Translations under genes and position numbers: made by a program | Part shown: piece after piece, positions 13,359-16,084 of the stretch | How positions within the stretch are numbered: the stretch's first letter is position 1 | Layout of the letters: the number at the start of each line of letters is the position of its first letter | Notes under the pieces: model-generated | What the model saw: the letters and a program-made list of their open reading frames with translations, nothing else | Told to the model about the DNA's origin: nothing | The model's database searches: none | Assembly: GCA_031282605.1 (NCBI GenBank) | Contig: JAITDK010000011.1 | Span: 1-16,084, forward strand | Reading direction: 5' to 3' | Origin: Oscillospiraceae bacterium | GTDB lineage: Bacteria > Bacillota > Clostridia > Christensenellales > Aristaeellaceae | Length of the DNA stretch: 16,084 bases

Positions 13359-15836
13359 TCATCTCCACAACCCCAACATATCCTCCAACAAACTATCCCC
13401 CTGAGCGAACGCCTGCGCAGACTGAGTCACGGCCGGCCCTTCAAGCAGCACACCCTCGTTCAACAACTCAGAGTGTATCGGCGTTAGCGTGTATGTGTAG
13501 CGAATACCGTGCTGCGCCGTGTAATCCGTGTATGTCTGCAGCTGCCCTGCCCGGCCATATACCTCCGTCAGCACCACCGACCCTCCCCATGGATCGGATC
13601 GCTGTATCCGCATTGTCGCCGTATCCGTCGGCGTAAACACCAGCCTGGGCATCCCGTCGTCCGCCAGCTCTATATAATACATGCTCGGCGCTCTCGGCGC
13701 AGACCATACGTTGCTTACCTGGGTCGGTTTCCTGCTGGCCAGGAATACCTCCTGCTCGCGATACTTCGCCGGCGTCAAGCTCCCCGCCAGCATTACCTCG
13801 CCCCTTAACGCGATCGACTTCGTATCAATATTCAGCATCACAATCCCGTCAGGCACCGGGAATGATTTCCCCTTCACGCTTGCGTATGCCTTTTTATAAA
13901 ACGCGGTCGTCAGCGCGGCCGGCGCATCTCCCCCCGCGTTCCAATCCGGCAGCCTGTGTTTACTGTCCGTCACATCAAAACCCATCCACACCGCCGTAGC
14001 GTAATCCACGGTATATGACGCCATCCAGATGTCACGGTTACCTTGTCCGCTCCCGCCGATCGAGTTGGTTCCCGTTTTACCCGCCACCGGCACACCCGCA
14101 CCCTGCAGCCTGCTGCCTGTGCCCCAACTGGTTACCGACTGCAGCATACTGGTCATCAGATACGCGTCCTGTTCGGATAAAACGCGGACGGGATTCGCCT
14201 CGTGAACATAAACGTCCGTACCGTCGAAAGCCTCAATCCTCTCGATAGTATACGGTTCGTTGTACACCCCTCCGTTGGCGAACATGGCATACGCACCGGC
14301 CATCTCCAGCGCGGTCACCCCATACGTCATCGATCCCAGCGCCAGCGACAGATTCCAATCGCGATCATCCACCGTGATCCCCACCTGCTTGAGGAAATTC
14401 CTCCCCGCGCCCACGCCTATCTCCTGCAGCAGCCTTACTGTCGCCACGTTCATCGACCGCGCTATCGCCGTCCTTATCGTCACCGGCCCGTGATATACGC
14501 CGCCCGCGTTTCTAGGCGTATATCCGTTGAAGTCCCCCGGTTCATCAAGCAGCACGCTGGCCGTCGAGTAACCCATCTTGATGGCAGGGGCGTATACAGC
14601 TAATGGTTTTATCGATGAACCTGGCGAGCGTCTCGCGCTGGCGGCGGTCGCGCGGTTTAGCCCGCGTCTCACCGTATACTCGCGTCCTCCCTCGACCGCC
14701 CTTAACGCACCCGTCTTCACGTCCACCACAGCCATCGCGCTCTGCACCTTTGTGCCGTCTGACGCGTTGGCGGGGAAGTTGTTTTTGTTGGCGAACAGCG
14801 CGTCCGTCTCGCTCTGCAGCGTGGTATTGAGCGTAGTATATATCTTATATCCGCCGCCCAGCAGCGTTTCGCTATTTACGCCCAACAACTCTTCCGCGTC
14901 GGCTATAGCCTGGTCGGCGAACCAGCCGTACGGCACGTCCGGCTGCGGAGCGGTGTATACCTCGGGGTGTTCATTCACCGCCGCGTCGTACGTTTCCTGA
15001 TCGATCATCTGGTTGTCAAGCATCACGCGCAGGATATAGTCGCGCCGCGCCGTGTTGTTCTCAGGCTTGGTGTGGGGCGCGTAGTATGACGGAGCCTTGA
15101 TCGTGGCGGCCAGCATCGCGCCTTCCGACACGGTCAGTTCTTCTACGGTTTTATGGAAGTATGACTCCGCCGCCTTCTCGATGCCAAAGGAACGGTTGCC
15201 GAAGTAGATGTAGTTCAGGTACATAGCCAGTATGTCGTCCTTGGAGTATCGCTGCTCCAACTGCCAGGCCAGCCACACCTCCTGCAGCTTGCGCGAGAAT
15301 GTCTTCTCGCTGGTTAGGTGGCTTAGCTTGATTAGCTGCTGGGTGATCGTGGAAGCGCCTTCACCCAGGCTCCGATGCTTGAGATCCGCGACAAACGCGC
15401 CCGCTATTCGAATTGGGTCGAACCCCCAATGCTGGTAGAAGCGCAGATCCTCCGCCGCGATGAACGCGTCGCGCACATGGACGGGTATCTGTTCAAGGCT
15501 GACGACGGCGCGGTTTTCGCTGCCCTGGAGCGTGGCAATCAGTTCGCCGGTCGAGTCGTAGAGTGTGGAGACCTGCTGCACGTCGATGATCTTGCTGACG
15601 TCCAGCGTCTGCCAGTTAGGCACGTCGAACACAGTCCAGCCGATCCCGCCCGCCGCTACCGCCATGAACAGCATCAGCCATATGGCTGTCTTCCAGCGTG
15701 GTCTGACGGGCGGACGTTTCGCGTGTCGACGCACGATCACGCCGCTGCCAAACCATCGCTTTGTATCATTTATCGCTCCGGTGAGCGCGTCGATCAGCGT
15801 TCTTCCGTCCGATCCGTTTTCCTTGTTCGATTGCAT
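13359..15836 (-). CDS. Class A penicillin-binding protein (PBP1A family)
   Basis: This 825-residue bifunctional peptidoglycan synthase is anchored by one membrane helix (about 49-69) after a basic cytoplasmic tail. The GT51 glycosyltransferase domain (about 90-270) has catalytic Glu129 in A-A-E-D with F-Y-Q-H-W-G-F-D, then G-A-S-T-I-T-Q-Q (usually G-G-S-T) and R-K-L-Q-E. The transpeptidase domain (about 360-645) has S-S-I-K with catalytic Ser407, S-M-N at 461-463 and K-T-G-T at 587-590. The tail (about 710-805) looks like a fibronectin type III fold. I chose ATG 15836 because GGGGG stands 7 bases before it on the minus strand. A GTG seven codons upstream (15857) is possible. The gene is transcribed toward pyrG. 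Confidence 0.94.
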   Translation of the reverse strand: MQSNKENGSDGRTLIDALTGAINDTKRWFGSGVIVRRHAKRPPVRPRWKTAIWLMLFMAVAAGGIGWTVFDVPNWQTLDVSKIIDVQQVSTLYDSTGELIATLQGSENRAVVSLEQIPVHVRDAFIAAEDLRFYQHWGFDPIRIAGAFVADLKHRSLGEGASTITQQLIKLSHLTSEKTFSRKLQEVWLAWQLEQRYSKDDILAMYLNYIYFGNRSFGIEKAAESYFHKTVEELTVSEGAMLAATIKAPSYYAPHTKPENNTARRDYILRVMLDNQMIDQETYDAAVNEHPEVYTAPQPDVPYGWFADQAIADAEELLGVNSETLLGGGYKIYTTLNTTLQSETDALFANKNNFPANASDGTKVQSAMAVVDVKTGALRAVEGGREYTVRRGLNRATAASARRSPGSSIKPLAVYAPAIKMGYSTASVLLDEPGDFNGYTPRNAGGVYHGPVTIRTAIARSMNVATVRLLQEIGVGAGRNFLKQVGITVDDRDWNLSLALGSMTYGVTALEMAGAYAMFANGGVYNEPYTIERIEAFDGTDVYVHEANPVRVLSEQDAYLMTSMLQSVTSWGTGSRLQGAGVPVAGKTGTNSIGGSGQGNRDIWMASYTVDYATAVWMGFDVTDSKHRLPDWNAGGDAPAALTTAFYKKAYASVKGKSFPVPDGIVMLNIDTKSIALRGEVMLAGSLTPAKYREQEVFLASRKPTQVSNVWSAPRAPSMYYIELADDGMPRLVFTPTDTATMRIQRSDPWGGSVVLTEVYGRAGQLQTYTDYTAQHGIRYTYTLTPIHSELLNEGVLLEGPAVTQSAQAFAQGDSLLEDMLGLWR

Positions 15837-15843
15837 AAGGACA

Positions 15844-15888
15844 CCCCCAACAGTCACAATCCGACGACATTATTGTGACCAACGGGGG
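15844..15888. repeat. Palindrome over the start region of the penicillin-binding protein gene
   Basis: GTCACAAT (15853-15860) and ATTGTGAC (15872-15879) are exact inverted copies with an 11-nt spacer. Outside a 4-by-4 mismatch, CCCCC (15844-15848) faces GGGGG (15884-15888). On the minus strand the first of these is the GGGGG ribosome binding site. The inner palindrome flanks the predicted -10 box. It is either a repressor operator or, if transcription starts further upstream, a hairpin that hides the ribosome binding site. Confidence 0.65.
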
Positions 15889-15898
15889 GAGGATTCAA
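15869..15898 (-). promoter_or_regulatory. Candidate promoter of the penicillin-binding protein gene
   Basis: Read on the minus strand, TTGAAT (15898-15893) and AATAAT (15874-15869) lie 18 bases apart and match 4 and 5 of 6 consensus positions. The -10 overlaps the palindrome described at 15844-15888. A TTGACA at 15917-15912 further upstream is a perfect -35, but no -10 stands at the right distance from it. Confidence 0.45.
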
Positions 15899-15985
15899 CC
15901 GGGGTTTATTTTGTCAATTTACGTTGCTGAGGCGAAGGGGAAAATCGATATGCCGCGGCGGAAGGGCAGCGGCAATGAGGGTTGA

Positions 15986-16084
15986 ATGAATCGTTTACGC
16001 TACGGAACAGACTATCCAGGTACAACCGGCGATCCGAAGCCGGTAGAATGTGTATCACGATGGTCCAGGCGAAGCCTGGTCAGG
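15986..16084 (+). CDS. Possible start of an unidentified gene, cut by the window edge
   Basis: An ATG at 15986, preceded by GAGGG at 15977-15981, opens 33 codons without a stop up to the last base. The peptide begins M-N-R-L-R-Y-G-T-D-Y-P-G and continues T-T-G-D-P-K-P-V-E. I do not recognise it. The same stretch also contains two short hairpins, ACCGGC/GCCGGT (16025-16044) and CCAGGC/GCCTGG (16065-16079), and the later residues are rich in Arg, Ser and Trp, so it may be a structured RNA or noncoding DNA instead. If real, it is divergent from the penicillin-binding protein gene. Confidence 0.25.
   Translation, partial: MNRLRYGTDYPGTTGDPKPVECVSRWSRRSLVR

Noticed and set aside
15940..16084. 5' part of a group II intron
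   Set aside because: The hairpins and open frame made me consider it, but no GTGCG boundary, domain V or reverse-transcriptase motif is visible within the window.
1..16084. CRISPR arrays, tRNA or rRNA genes, insertion sequences, riboswitches, defence genes
   Set aside because: No regularly spaced repeats, cloverleaf, transposase motif, terminal inverted repeats or known aptamer core was seen on either strand.

Overview
The window looks like a chromosomal core segment of a GC-rich anaerobic member of the Bacillota, probably class Clostridia. The basis is indirect: strong AGGAGG ribosome binding sites, a LplB/YtcP-type sugar importer without its own ATPase, rubrerythrin, a C-GCAxxG-C-C protein, the citramalate route to isoleucine, and a BmrC/BmrD-like heterodimeric exporter. 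No species can be named from the sequence alone.

Layout from left to right. Positions 1-232 are a regulatory stretch: a terminator-like hairpin, a perfect 10-bp inverted repeat and a near-consensus sigma-A promoter. Positions 233-3665 are a carbohydrate ABC importer operon (permease, permease, secreted binding protein), closed by a textbook terminator at 3686-3726. Positions 3727-3911 are a structured leader with a weak promoter. Positions 3912-10169 are a tightly packed run of five genes: rubrerythrin, a cysteine-motif protein, citramalate synthase (cimA) and two half-size ABC exporter subunits. Positions 10174-10209 hold a leader with two competing hairpins, followed by purA and pyrG, which overlap by ATGA. 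A 17-bp perfect-stem hairpin at 13216-13252 separates pyrG from a convergent class A penicillin-binding protein gene on the minus strand (13359-15836). That gene has a palindrome over its predicted -10 and its ribosome binding site. The last 100 bases hold two hairpins and an open frame running off the edge.

Functionally the genes are separate housekeeping modules: sugar uptake, oxygen/peroxide defence, branched-chain amino acid precursor synthesis, drug or lipid export, the committed steps to AMP and CTP, and peptidoglycan polymerisation. I see no CRISPR array, tRNA, rRNA, transposase, phage gene or toxin-antitoxin pair, and nothing that amounts to a new multi-gene system. The points most worth a second look are the two asymmetric exporter ATP sites, the divergent IMP-binding loop of PurA, the in-frame single TGA between the cysteine-motif gene and cimA, a cUUCGg hairpin in a translation start region, and the palindrome controlling the penicillin-binding protein gene.
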